64,000 nt of DNA from Oceaniglobus indicus. Lineage in GTDB: Bacteria; Pseudomonadota; Alphaproteobacteria; Rhodobacterales; Rhodobacteraceae. The stretch's first letter is position 1, and every line of letters begins with the position of its first letter. The notes beneath the pieces were generated by a model, which was given only the letters and a program-made list of their open reading frames with translations, had not been told where the DNA came from and ran no database searches. The position numbers and the translations under genes were made by a program. Where the stretch lies: the NCBI RefSeq assembly GCF_002751875.1, contig NZ_NMZM01000003.1:248001-312000 (forward strand), read 5' to 3'. This document shows, piece by piece, positions 54,220 to 63,397 of the stretch.

Positions 54220-56352
54220 ATGTTCAACGTTACACGAAAAGAAATGCAGTGGGGGGAAGAGACCCTCACCCTGGAAACCGGCAAGATCGCCCGTCAGGCC
54301 GACGGATGCGTCATTGCCACGCTGGGCGACACCAGCGTCATGGCGGCCGTCACCTTTGCCAAGACCCAGAAGCCGGGGCAGGATTTCTTCCCGCTGACCG
54401 TGCACTACAACGAGAAATATTATGCGGCCGGCAAGGTGCCCGGCGGCTTCTTCAAGCGTGAGGCCCGCCCCACCGAGAAGGAAACCCTGACCAGCCGCCT
54501 GATCGACCGTCCGATCCGCCCGCTGTTCGTCCCCGGTTTCAAGAACGAAGTGCTGGTGATCTGCACCGTGCTGAGCCATGACCTGGTCAACGATCCCGAC
54601 ATGGTCGCGATGATCGCAGCTTCGGCCGCGCTGACCATTTCGGGCGCCCCCTTCATGGGCCCGATCGCCGCCTGTCGCGTCGGTTTCGTCAATGGCGACT
54701 ACGTCCTGAACCCCGAAATCGACGACATGCACAACCTCAAGCTCAACCCCGAGCAGCGGTTGGACCTGGTCGTCGCGGGCACGAAGGACGCCGTGATGAT
54801 GGTCGAATCCGAGGCTTACGAGCTGACCGAGGCGGAAATGCTGGGCGCGGTGAAGTTTGCGCACACCCAGATCCAGCCGGTGATCGACCTGATCATCGAC
54901 CTGGCCGAAGACTGTGCGAAAGAGCCGTTCGATTTCCAGCCCGCCGATTACTCGGCGCTGTATGACGCCGTGAAGGCCGCCGGCGAAGACGAGATGCGCA
55001 AGGCATTCGCGATCACCGACAAGCAGGACCGCACGACCGCCGTGGCGAACGCCCGCCAGTCGATCAAGGACAAGCTGAACGAAGAGCAGCTGGCCGATGA
55101 AAACCTCGGCTCGGCCCTGAAGAAGCTGGAATCCTCGATCCTGCGCGGCGATGTCGTGAAAACCGGCAAGCGGATCGACGGGCGCGACACGACCACCGTG
55201 CGTCCCATCGTGGCCGAAACCGGCCTGCTGCCGCGCACCCATGGGTCGGCCCTGTTCACCCGTGGCGAAACCCAGGGCCTGGTCATCACGACCCTGGGCA
55301 CCGGCGACGACGAACAGATGATCGACGCGCTGCACGGCACCTACAAGTCGAACTTCCTGCTGCACTACAACTTCCCCCCCTATTCGGTGGGCGAAGTCGG
55401 GCGTTTCGGCCCTCCGGGACGGCGCGAAGTGGGCCACGGCAAGCTGGCGTGGCGTGCGTTGCAGGCGGTTCTGCCGGCCGCGACCGATTTCCCCTATACC
55501 ATCCGCGTGGTGTCCGAGATCACGGAATCCAACGGCTCGTCGTCCATGGCATCGGTCTGCGGCGGGTCGCTGTCGATGATGGATGCCGGCGTGCCCCTGA
55601 AGGCGCCCGTCGCCGGTGTGGCCATGGGCCTGATCCTGGAAGACGACGGCAGCTATGCCATCCTGACCGACATCCTGGGTGACGAAGACCACCTGGGCGA
55701 CATGGATTTCAAGGTCGCGGGCACGGAAAACGGCATCACGTCGCTGCAGATGGACATCAAGGTGGCGGGCATCACGCCCGACATCATGGAAAAGGCTCTG
55801 GCGCAGGCGAAAGACGGCCGGATCCACATCCTGGGCGAAATGAACAAGGCGCTGTCCGGCGCCGCGGCCTTCTCGGCCTATGCGCCCAAGATCGAGACGA
55901 TGCAGGTGCCCACCGACAAGATCCGCGAAGTCATCGGATCGGGCGGCAAGGTCATCCGCGAGATCGTGGAAGTGTCGGGCGCCAAGGTCGACATCAACGA
56001 CGACGGCATCATCAAGATCGCATCGGCCGACGCCGACGCCATCAAGAAGGCCTATGACATGATCTATTCGATCGTGGCCGAGCCGGAAGAAGGCAAGGTT
56101 TACAAGGGCACGGTCGTCAAGCTGGTCGATTTTGGCGCCTTCGTGAACTTCTTCGGCAAGCGTGACGGCCTGGTTCATGTATCGCAGATCGAGAACCGCC
56201 GCCTGAACCATCCTTCGGACGTGTTGAAGGAAGGCCAGGAAGTCTGGGTCAAGCTTCTGGGCTTCGACGATCGCGGCAAGGTCCGTCTGTCGATGAAGAT
56301 CGTGAACCAGGAAACCGGCGAAGAGATCGCGGCAGACGCCGCGGCCGACTGA
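54220..56352 (+). CDS. pnp: Polyribonucleotide nucleotidyltransferase (PNPase)
   Basis: 710 residues. Phosphorolytic 3'-5' exoribonuclease of the RNA degradosome. Seen: first RNase PH-like domain ([27 protein letters not shown] near 19-45), helical linker (about 210-310), second RNase PH-like domain with [23 protein letters not shown] near 387 and the catalytic region [21 protein letters not shown] near 485, KH domain ([24 protein letters not shown] near 567) and S1 domain ([20 protein letters not shown] near 628). All catalytic acidic residues appear intact. Divergent from the dehydrogenase across 240 bp. Confidence 0.97.
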   Translation: MFNVTRKEMQWGEETLTLETGKIARQADGCVIATLGDTSVMAAVTFAKTQKPGQDFFPLTVHYNEKYYAAGKVPGGFFKREARPTEKETLTSRLIDRPIRPLFVPGFKNEVLVICTVLSHDLVNDPDMVAMIAASAALTISGAPFMGPIAACRVGFVNGDYVLNPEIDDMHNLKLNPEQRLDLVVAGTKDAVMMVESEAYELTEAEMLGAVKFAHTQIQPVIDLIIDLAEDCAKEPFDFQPADYSALYDAVKAAGEDEMRKAFAITDKQDRTTAVANARQSIKDKLNEEQLADENLGSALKKLESSILRGDVVKTGKRIDGRDTTTVRPIVAETGLLPRTHGSALFTRGETQGLVITTLGTGDDEQMIDALHGTYKSNFLLHYNFPPYSVGEVGRFGPPGRREVGHGKLAWRALQAVLPAATDFPYTIRVVSEITESNGSSSMASVCGGSLSMMDAGVPLKAPVAGVAMGLILEDDGSYAILTDILGDEDHLGDMDFKVAGTENGITSLQMDIKVAGITPDIMEKALAQAKDGRIHILGEMNKALSGAAAFSAYAPKIETMQVPTDKIREVIGSGGKVIREIVEVSGAKVDINDDGIIKIASADADAIKKAYDMIYSIVAEPEEGKVYKGTVVKLVDFGAFVNFFGKRDGLVHVSQIENRRLNHPSDVLKEGQEVWVKLLGFDDRGKVRLSMKIVNQETGEEIAADAAAD

Positions 56353-56400
56353 GCGGTTTCAGACCGGCCCCCGGCAGTTTCGCCCGGGGTCCGGCGACAA

Positions 56401-56445
56401 GACAAGAACACCTGTCGGGGATGCCCGGGCAGGTGTTTTCTTGTC
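56401..56445 (+). terminator. pnp terminator
   Basis: AACACCTG (56407-56414) pairs with CAGGTGTT (56430-56437), extended by GACAAG/CTTGTC outside. A TTTTC tract lies on the 3' arm. Confidence 0.65.
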
Positions 56446-56559
56446 TGGAGGCGGGCTGGCGGGCATCTGCAGGTGGCGCGCAACCGCTATTGCGTCATTC
56501 CACACCGCCAACGCCTTTGGTGGGGTGGTCGTGCAGGGGTCAGGCGCCCGCAACGCGCC

Positions 56560-57627
56560 TTACGCGCCTTCGCTGAGGATACACAGCACGCGGGAACGGT
56601 CGGTCAACCCGACGATGTCGCGCGCGCGCTGCGCGGCGTTGCCGCCCTGACCCAGCAGCCGCAAGGCCGCCAGTCCGGCGCCACCCGACGGCGACGTGGC
56701 GAAGCCCGCCTTGGCCAGGGGGGTCATGGCGTCTGTCACTTCGGCTTCCGAGATCGTCAGGAAGCTGTCGGCATCGCGTGCCAGACCGGCCAGCGCGATC
56801 AGCGATGGTGCCTTGCAGTCCAGCCGCCCCATGCACGACACCGCGCCCGTGGTTTCGAGCAGGCGACCGGCACGCACGCTTTCGATCAACGCCGGTGCCA
56901 GGTCCGGTTCGACCACCGCGATATGCGGTGCAGCGCCCCAAATCCGGCGCGCATGGGCCGCCACCGCCGCCGCCATGCCGCCCACCCCCGCCTGAAGGAA
57001 GATATGCGTCGGCACTTGCGGGATCTGTGCTGCGATCTCGTCGGACAGGATCAGATAGCCTTCCATCAGGCGATGCGGCAGATCGATGTATCCGGCCCAT
57101 GAACTGTCGGACAGCAGGGTCCAGCCATTTTCCGCCGCGGCCGCTTCGGCCGCCACCATGCTGGCGGCATAATCGGCGCCTGCCCGCACCACCTCGGCGC
57201 CCTGATCGGCAAGACGGGCGGCAAAGGCTTCGGGCACCGTATGGGCGATGTAGACCACCGCACGCGCCCCGAACACGCGGGCACCGGCCGCCACCGACAG
57301 GCCGTGGTTGCCGGCGCTTGCGGTGACGAACGTACGTCCGGGCAACGCGCCGCCCGCCGCGTCCGCGAGATGGGCAATGACGTAGGCGGCTCCGAGGGCC
57401 TTGAAACTGCCCAACCCCATGCGGCCGCGTTCATCCTTGATCCACAGATGCGCCAGACCGGCATCGCGGGCCAGGTCCGGCGCGTCAGACAGCGGTGTTT
57501 CCGCGGCCTTGGGACACTTGGCAAGCAGGGCGCGCGGCACCCGGGGATCGTCGGCCGGAAACGGCGCATCGTCCAAGGCATCCCGGGGCAGGCCCCTGCC
57601 GCGCCACGGATTCGCAAAGGCTTCCAT
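56560..57627 (-). CDS. dpaL: Diaminopropionate ammonia-lyase
   Basis: 355 residues, fold-type II PLP enzyme. Degrades 2,3-diaminopropionate to pyruvate and ammonia; related to threonine dehydratase. Seen: N-terminal NPWRGRGLP, KDERGRMGLGSFKALGAAYVI near 64 with the PLP Lys, TASAGNHGLSVAAGA near 101, GYIDLPHRLMEGY near 179, LQAGVGGMAAAVAAHARR near 211 (phosphate-binding Gly loop) and TSPSGGAGLAALRLL near 315. It sits 37 bp from a DUF2848 gene on the same strand. Confidence 0.88.
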   Translation of the reverse strand: MEAFANPWRGRGLPRDALDDAPFPADDPRVPRALLAKCPKAAETPLSDAPDLARDAGLAHLWIKDERGRMGLGSFKALGAAYVIAHLADAAGGALPGRTFVTASAGNHGLSVAAGARVFGARAVVYIAHTVPEAFAARLADQGAEVVRAGADYAASMVAAEAAAAENGWTLLSDSSWAGYIDLPHRLMEGYLILSDEIAAQIPQVPTHIFLQAGVGGMAAAVAAHARRIWGAAPHIAVVEPDLAPALIESVRAGRLLETTGAVSCMGRLDCKAPSLIALAGLARDADSFLTISEAEVTDAMTPLAKAGFATSPSGGAGLAALRLLGQGGNAAQRARDIVGLTDRSRVLCILSEGA

Positions 57628-57664
57628 CGTGCCACTCCGTTGCTGGTTTTGTGGCGCGCGCCGC

Positions 57665-58318
57665 TCAGGTGACGATCGGAAGGGCGCGTGCCTCGTATGA
57701 GAACGAGATCGCCGCGTCCCGTTCAGGATCTTTCATCTCGGCCTTGAACCGGGCCGCGGCGCGCACGCTGCCGATGGCGCTGAACGTGCCGCACAGCATG
57801 GCACCGCCGTCGTCAAGCGGCGCCTGCGCCAACAGGTCGGCAAGGGGCCGGATCATCGCCAGTGTCCCCTGCTGATAAAGCACCCACTGCCCGTCCTCTT
57901 CGATCCACGCGCGGATCGCGATGTCGTCCAGCCGGTCACGCACGCTGTCATAGGACCAGAGGCGGCGCGCGCAAGGTTTCGGACAGGCCTGTTTCGATGC
58001 GGCGACCGAATGGGTTTCCAGCTGCCGGTCGGTGTGATCCGACCCCAACCCCAGCCACAGCGTGCCCCGGTGACGGATCAACACCGGCTCGGCCTCACCC
58101 GAGGTGTCGGGCCCCAGAACATCGATTTCGGTGGCCGTGGTCAGCAAGCCGCGCGACGTGCGATAGAACAGCGGAACCTGCGACGGGGGTGCGACGCCGA
58201 TGGCGGCCAGTTCGTCGATGTGATGCTGGACGGCGGCGGTGTCGCGCCCGGTCCACCCGGCGACGATCAGGTCGGTGATTTCGATATCGACGGGGCCGGT
58301 GTCAGTCTGGAATTGCAT
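57665..58318 (-). CDS. DUF2848 family protein
   Basis: 217 residues from ATG 58318. Seen: VDIEITDLIVAGWTGRD near 9, HHIDELAAIGVAPPSQVPLFYR near 33, LWLGLGSDHTDRQLETHSVAASKQACPKP near 86-114 with the clustered SDHTDR and Lys of this family, and GTLAMIRPLADLL. DUF2848 proteins resemble fumarylacetoacetate hydrolase-type folds and are of unknown substrate. Directly upstream of dpaL on the same strand, so probably co-transcribed, perhaps in amino acid breakdown. Confidence 0.8.
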   Translation of the reverse strand: MQFQTDTGPVDIEITDLIVAGWTGRDTAAVQHHIDELAAIGVAPPSQVPLFYRTSRGLLTTATEIDVLGPDTSGEAEPVLIRHRGTLWLGLGSDHTDRQLETHSVAASKQACPKPCARRLWSYDSVRDRLDDIAIRAWIEEDGQWVLYQQGTLAMIRPLADLLAQAPLDDGGAMLCGTFSAIGSVRAAARFKAEMKDPERDAAISFSYEARALPIVT

Positions 58319-58538
58319 GGGTATCCTGCCTTTGATCACCCAAGTGTGCGGCGTCACGTGCCGTCTGTCCAGCATGTTCGCGCCGGATGCCCCGCCCCGC
58401 GCCACGGCGGTGATCAATCAGCAGAACTTTCTTAACTTTTTATCGCTCCGGCTGAAACTTTCGCCCGGATCGTGACTGTCCACATGCGCCCCTCGGGAGC
58501 AGGACGGCGGCAACAGAAAGCAAAGGTAGTAAATCGTC

Positions 58539-60749
58539 ATGGCCCATCTTGATACATCCTATTCATCCTATGAGCTTTTCCTCAACCAGGCAGACGACAT
58601 CTGGTCCGTCGATCTGGCGACACTCAACAACTCGGGCGTGAACGCCACCGCCCTTGTTGCGCTTTCGACCGAGGAGGACGGCAACCAATACCTCAATCTT
58701 TCGGTCTCGGCCCAAGGGTTCACCCCCAACCAGACCATGAACCAGCATATCCACGGCACGTTCGACGCATCCGGAGCACCGTCAAACGCGCGCGTGCCGA
58801 CCCTGAATGACGACACCGACCAGGACGGTATGATCGAGGTGCTCGAGGGCGTCGCGAGCTATGGCGACATCCTGCTGTCGCTGACCGATGCCGACGGCGC
58901 AATGCCGGTTGCGGACAGCCGCGGCGAGGTGAACTTCATCCAGAGCTATCTTCTGACCGGTCAGAACTTCCAGAGCCCCGTCACCGGCAACGACTATTCC
59001 GTCGCGGATATCCTTCCGCTGGAACTGCGTGAGATCGTGCTGCATGGCGTGACCGTTCCCTCGGGCATCGGCGCCGGCACGGGTGGCGAAGTGGACGGCA
59101 CCCAGAACGGGTTCGTCGGCATCCTGCCCGCCGCCGCCGGGCAGATCGAGAACGTCGATCTGGTACAGGCACTGGATGTCCTGGAAGACCAACGCGCCAA
59201 TGCCAGCAACGTCACGGTGCTGACGGGTGGCGATGACCGGTTCACCGGCGGTCCGGGCGATGACACCAACTTTGGTGCCAATGGCGACGACACGCTTGCC
59301 GGCGCATCGGGCGACGACAGCATCCTGGGCGGTGTGGGCGACGACCTGCTGTTCGGTCAAAGCGGCAATGACACGCTGATGGGCGGACGCGGCGCCGATA
59401 CGGCCGTTGCCGGCGATGGCGACGATATGGTCCTCGGCCTTAAGGGCAATGACATTCTGCGCGGCGGCAACGGTGACGACACCGTCGTCGGCGGCGACGG
59501 CGACGATGTCGGCTATGGTGGTCAGGGCGACGACCGGATGTTCGGCGAGGCCGGAAACGACACGCTTTACGGCCGCAACGGCGATGACGTGATCTATTCC
59601 GGCGTTGGCGATGACATGCTGTTCGCGGGCGACGGCAATGATTTCGTGGCTGGCGGCGCTGACGATGACATGATCAAGGGCGGTCGCGGTGACGACACCC
59701 TGCTGGGCGAAGACGGATCGGACCTCGTGTTGGGCCTGAACGGCGATGACATGCTGGAAGGTGGTGTCGGTCAGGATGTTCTGACCGGTGGCTCGGGCGA
59801 CGACATCCTGAATGCGGGTCTGGACGACAACAATGCGGCCAACCCAGCCGATGCCGGCGCGTCGGGCGCGCTGACGTCCGCCGATTACGACAACACCTAT
59901 GCGGGCGACGCGGGTGACGACGTGATCAACGGCGGCGACGGTGACGACATCATCACCGGCGATTCCGACAGCCGCGCGTCGGCCGCCACCGGTGAAACCT
60001 TCGATGCCACGGCCGATGGGTCCGACATCATCTTCGGCGGGGCGGGCAACGACGAGATCCACACCGGATCCTGGGCCGACAGCGACGACGGCTTCATGAA
60101 CACCCATACCGGCATGGCAGACGACGAGGCCCATGGCGGTGACGGTGACGACATCCTGCGCGGCGCGGGCGGCAATGACCGTCTGTTCGGCGACGCCGGA
60201 GACGACAACATCGGCGGCGGCGCGGGCGATGACCTGATCGTCGGCGGCACCGGCGACGATACGCTGGCGGGCGATGATGGCGACGACATCTTCGGCGGTC
60301 TTGGCGGCAACGACATCCTGACCGGCGGCGCCGGCGCGGACGAGTTCCACTTCGACGCCGGAACCGGCACCGACCGGATCACCGACTTCACCCAGGGCGA
60401 GGACGTGATCTCGTTGCTGGACGATGGCGCCATCAGCTTCGCCAATTCGTCCGAGGATGCCACAACGCGCGGCGACAGCGATCTGTCCGCGATGGACTTC
60501 GACACGATCATGATGCTCAGCGATCTGGCCGCGGCCAACGATCAGCAGGTCGTGTATTCCAACGGCGGCAGTGCCGAACTGCAATCCGGAACCGGCGCCG
60601 CGGTCGAAGCCTATATCGCGGCCAGCAACGGCACCGACAGCTTCGTCTACTACGATGCGGACTGGTCCGATGCCGCGGGTCGCGAACTGATCACCACCAT
60701 CGACAGCCTGTCGACCGCGATGACGGTGTCGGACTTCGACGTCTACTGA
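58539..60749 (+). CDS. Secreted CHRD-RTX calcium-binding protein
   Basis: 736 residues. Seen: an N-terminal CHRD-like domain (LNLSVSAQGFTPNQTMNQHIHG near 50-72 with the HIHG motif, then RGEVNFIQSYLL and IVLHGVTVP), followed by about 35 RTX nonapeptides (GGDDRFTGG, GGVGDDLLF, GGNGDDTVV, to GGAGADEFHF) from about 227 to 600, and a C-terminal tail ending SDFDVY without charged cluster, as in type I secretion substrates. No signal peptide. Probably exported through an ABC-MFP-OMP system, which is not in the window. SD AAAGG precedes ATG 58539. Confidence 0.85.
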   Translation: MAHLDTSYSSYELFLNQADDIWSVDLATLNNSGVNATALVALSTEEDGNQYLNLSVSAQGFTPNQTMNQHIHGTFDASGAPSNARVPTLNDDTDQDGMIEVLEGVASYGDILLSLTDADGAMPVADSRGEVNFIQSYLLTGQNFQSPVTGNDYSVADILPLELREIVLHGVTVPSGIGAGTGGEVDGTQNGFVGILPAAAGQIENVDLVQALDVLEDQRANASNVTVLTGGDDRFTGGPGDDTNFGANGDDTLAGASGDDSILGGVGDDLLFGQSGNDTLMGGRGADTAVAGDGDDMVLGLKGNDILRGGNGDDTVVGGDGDDVGYGGQGDDRMFGEAGNDTLYGRNGDDVIYSGVGDDMLFAGDGNDFVAGGADDDMIKGGRGDDTLLGEDGSDLVLGLNGDDMLEGGVGQDVLTGGSGDDILNAGLDDNNAANPADAGASGALTSADYDNTYAGDAGDDVINGGDGDDIITGDSDSRASAATGETFDATADGSDIIFGGAGNDEIHTGSWADSDDGFMNTHTGMADDEAHGGDGDDILRGAGGNDRLFGDAGDDNIGGGAGDDLIVGGTGDDTLAGDDGDDIFGGLGGNDILTGGAGADEFHFDAGTGTDRITDFTQGEDVISLLDDGAISFANSSEDATTRGDSDLSAMDFDTIMMLSDLAAANDQQVVYSNGGSAELQSGTGAAVEAYIAASNGTDSFVYYDADWSDAAGRELITTIDSLSTAMTVSDFDVY

Positions 60750-60774
60750 AGGCCGGCCCTACCAGAACGCGATT

Positions 60775-60810
60775 TCGGCCCGGATTCTCTCCGGGCCGAA
60801 TTCATTTCTG
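60775..60810 (+). terminator. Terminator of the CHRD-RTX gene
   Basis: TTCGGCCCGGA (60775-60785) pairs fully with TCCGGGCCGAA (60791-60801), loop TTCTC, followed by TTCATTTCT. Confidence 0.75.
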
Positions 60811-60873
60811 CCAAGGACGGCGGCGATAGCAGGCCGTCACACTCCTGCGGCCTGCCATTCCGACAGGGCGTGC

Positions 60874-61131
60874 CTAGACCAAATCGTCGCCGAGCACCGC
60901 CTGTGACTGATGAAATCCGTGGTCTCGAACGTTCCGCAAATGGGGGATGGTCTGATCTATGAACGAAACGTCACCGTTCGTGCTGACGAGCACTCCGTCA
61001 AACTTGCGCCCCCCGAACGGGAAACCGTTTTCAAAAACCTTTTCGGTACCGAACTGTCCTGTATTACCACCGTCTTGGGACATCAGGCTTCCCACATGAA
61101 TCAAAGCTGTTGGGACTGGGTATGGAAATCT
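60874..61131 (-). pseudogene. Fragment of an exported-protein gene (nidogen-like pattern)
   Basis: A short open frame of about 85 codons with no start and a frame closed upstream by TGA at 61132. It encodes FENGFPFGGRKFDGVLVSTN followed by GDVSF, which resembles the opening of nidogen-type or related extracellular domains (pattern: GF-FFG-F-V-V-TNG-ISF). GC content is visibly lower than the neighbours. It ends 46 bp from a decayed insertion sequence, so it may be the remnant of a gene broken by that element. Family identification is weak. Confidence 0.38.
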
Positions 61132-61176
61132 TCAATAAAGACTTGGGAGCTGACCTGCTCCCCCAAGAGTCCGCTT

Positions 61177-62242
61177 TCATGAGTTAGCTCTGTTCAGTGT
61201 TTGGTCTTCTTCTGACCGTTGGTGATACTGCCGCAGGGTGAGCCCGTCGAGGCCCGAATGGGGGCGGTGGTGACTGTAGTCGTCGAACCACGCGGCAATC
61301 AATCCAAGGACGGTGGCGGCGTCTGGCAGCGGCGTGACGTTCACGTAGTCCCGCTTGAGCGTCTTCACCAAAGCCTCCGAGATGCCATTGCCCTGCGGGC
61401 TTTTCACCGGAGTGAAGCAGGGGTTCAGGCCGCGCTGGCGGGCGAAGATGCGGGTGTCCTTGGCGAGGCAGGGCGAGCCATTGTCGCCGAGCATCTCGAC
61501 CTGGTGCGGCGCGCGGTGGCCGCCGAACCGCGCCTCCACCGCCGCCAGTATCATGTCGCGCACGTCCGAGCCGCTGATGCCTGCGTCAGCCACGGCGTGC
61601 CGGGCGATGATCTCGCGGTCATTCGCCATTGTGCTTGAACCAATGGCGCACAAATGGCTCATCGTCGATGATGAACGCGCTGCGCACGATGTCGCCGTTC
61701 CAGCATGTGAACCGCTGACCGGCAGGCGATGTTTGCATCGCCGAGAGGGCCGAAGCCGTCGGAGCATTGGCCAGTGAGGCGCCACTGGTTCGCGTCCACT
61801 GGCGAACGCAGGTTCGATCGCATGGTCGCGACCTTGCCGTTGTGGGCGCGATCGGACCGTTCGCTGTAGCGGCGCGCCAGCAGCAGGTTCTGGGCCCGCA
61901 TGATGCGGTAGACGCGCTTGTGGTTTACGGGCGATGCGCCGGTGGCACGCAACGGCCGGTTCAGGATGGCCGTGATGCGACGATATCCGAGGTCGCGCCG
62001 CCACCAGCGCGGTGATCAGCGACACCACGTTCACGGCGCCCTTTGGCCTGCGGCCAGCGCCCCTCACCGTCTTGCGCTTTATGATAGCGCCGACGCGGCT
62101 TCGCGCTTCCCGTCACGCGGGCGTGCAGGTTCGATCTGGAGACGCCCGCAGTTTCGGCCGCGATGTTCATCCAGCGCACGGCAGGGCATGCCTGCATGCC
62201 CGAGAGGGAGGAACCGTCCTCGGGCCGCGACTGTAATTGCCA
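61177..62242 (-). pseudogene. IS3-family transposase orfB, multiply disrupted
   Basis: Recognisable parts in different frames, from the N-terminal side: AETAGVSRSNLHARV, VSLITALVAARP, SPVNHKRVYRIMRAQNLLLARRYSE, CSDGF, FTCWNGDIVRSAFIID, DREIIARHAVADAGISGSDVRDM and the DDE core EMLGDNGSPCLAKDTRIFARQ to FVKTLKRDYVN-like KTLKRDYVNVTPLPDAATV. Pieces are separated by short inserted stretches of about 35-43 nt that shift frame; each contains a perfect inverted repeat. Not functional as read. Confidence 0.8.
61624..62201. repeat. Five short perfect inverted repeats inside the IS remnant
   Basis: Hairpins at 61624-61648 (CGCCATTG/CAATGGCG, loop 9), 61725-61742 (GGCGATG/CATCGCC, loop TTTG), 61770-61787 (CCAGTG/CACTGG, loop 6), 62035-62061 (GGCGC/GCGCC with inner TGGCC/GGCCA) and 62184-62201 (GGGCATGC/GCATGCCC, loop CT). 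Each lies where the transposase reading is interrupted. Confidence 0.55.
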
Positions 62243-62244
62243 CG

Positions 62245-62494
62245 TCAGTTTCTTGAGCGTGACTTGTCGAGTGCTTCCTCGAGGATCTCGACCTCCAACG
62301 TCTTGCGCCCGAGCTGGCGCTCCAGTTCGCGAATGCGATCCTCCATCTGCCGGACGGCGCGATTGCTGGTGACGTCATCGTCTCCTGACACGGCCACGGC
62401 TCCTTCTTCCAGCATCAGACGCCGTCAACGATACAGCAGGTTCGGCGCGACACCATTACGGCGCGCAACGACCGAGATGCTGGCAGTCTCGCTC
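62245..62494 (-). pseudogene. IS3-family orfA, truncated and with stop
   Basis: Reads SISVVARRNGVAPNLLYR, then TGA (62425-62427) where the family has Trp, then RRLMLEEGAVAVSGDDDVTS, and the zipper RIRELERQLGRKTLEVEILEEALDKS. The first about 20 codons of a normal orfA are missing. AAGAAA near 62250 is a likely remnant of the frameshift site to orfB. Confidence 0.75.
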
Positions 62495-62828
62495 AAGGTT
62501 TAATTTGTTGGCATGCGGCGCGGGGGGGGGGGCTGCTGCTTCGGTGGGCGCGCTGCAGCGCAAGCGCCAAGCCCCGTTCACGTGCGCCGACAAAACGGAC
62601 GTCTGTTGCGAGAGCCGCTTGGTGGATGTCGATGTTGGAACAGGGGCGCGGGAGGGCGCGGGCTCGATGTTTCAGGGCGGGATCGCCGCATTGAACACGG
62701 CTATTGCCCCAAGGTGCAAACGCGTGCACGCGCGACCGACAAGGCAGTCAACTCCCCCATGCGAACCGAGGGGACGTGACTGGCCAGCGGATGGCCAGAT
62801 CACAGGTTATCGCGTCTGCCTGCGGTGC
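62495..62828 (+). other. Gene-free stretch with an 11-G tract
   Basis: 334 bp between the IS remnant and the rplQ terminator. It holds a run of eleven G (62522-62532) and a 12-bp palindrome GCGCTGCAGCGC (62550-62561). Open frames here have no SD or family resemblance. The base composition is uneven and may be old insertion debris. Confidence 0.5.
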
Positions 62829-62850
62829 GAAAAGCCGTCGGGCCCGACGG
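62829..62850 (-). terminator. Terminator of the rpoA-rplQ operon
   Basis: On the minus strand CCGTCG-GGCC-CGACGG (62850 to 62835, a 16-bp palindrome) is followed by CTTTTC. It lies 25 bp after the rplQ stop. Confidence 0.72.
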
Positions 62851-62874
62851 TCGTTCCGCCCGAAGGCGCCGGTA

Positions 62875-63279
62875 TCATTCCGCGTCTTCGCGGGCCCGGT
62901 CGGCGGCGCCCTTGGCGTCCGGATCGCGATCGACAAGCTCGATGATCGCCATCGGCGCCATGTCGCCATAGCGGAAACCGGCCTTTAGGACCCGGCAATA
63001 TCCACCCTGACGCTCGGCATAGCGGGGTCCGAGGACGTCGAACAGCTTGGCGGCGTGCATGTCCTGCTTGAGCTGGGCGCGGGCCATGCGGCGGGCGTGG
63101 ATATCGCCCCGCTTGCCCAGGGTGATCAGCTTGTCGATGATCCGCTTCAGCTCTTTCGCCTTGGGCAGGGTCGTCTTGATCTGCTCGTGCTCGATCAGCG
63201 ATCCGGCCATGTTGGCGAACAGCGCCTTGCGGTGTTCGTGGGTGCGGTTCAGGCGGCGATAGCCCCGTGCGTGACGCAT
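62875..63279 (-). CDS. rplQ: 50S ribosomal protein L17
   Basis: 134 residues. Seen: [21 protein letters not shown] at the N-terminus, [38 protein letters not shown] near 31-67, and [28 protein letters not shown] near 91-118, the L17 signature. C-terminal extension acidic. It follows rpoA in the classic order, 118 bp apart. Confidence 0.97.
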   Translation of the reverse strand: MRHARGYRRLNRTHEHRKALFANMAGSLIEHEQIKTTLPKAKELKRIIDKLITLGKRGDIHARRMARAQLKQDMHAAKLFDVLGPRYAERQGGYCRVLKAGFRYGDMAPMAIIELVDRDPDAKGAADRAREDAE

Positions 63280-63397
63280 TTTCGTGTCTCCTACTTGTGC
63301 TTTGTACGGCGGTCAGATGCGTGTCTGCCGCTCTGTTGGGGCGGAATTGCCCGGGGTCGTCGTCGGGGCAGGCAGACCCTGCCCCGCGTGGATCAAA

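Larger units (their letters stand above)
61177..62494 (-). mobile_element. Decayed IS3-family element
   Basis: Holds remnants of both frames of an IS3-type element (orfA helix-turn-helix plus leucine-zipper part, orfB DDE integrase part) in the usual order on the minus strand. The C-terminal end of orfB looks natural (TLNRANS stop). The 5' part of orfA is missing, and no terminal inverted repeat could be defined, so the right end is lost. Confidence 0.75.

Noticed and set aside
54070-56211. A 713-codon open frame opposite pnp
   Set aside because: Shadow of a highly biased, conserved gene; product rich in His, Arg and Gly with no family resemblance.
60910-61182. Plus-strand 90-codon frame near the gene fragment
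   Set aside because: No SD and no recognisable pattern; the opposite frame shows the better domain-like sequence.
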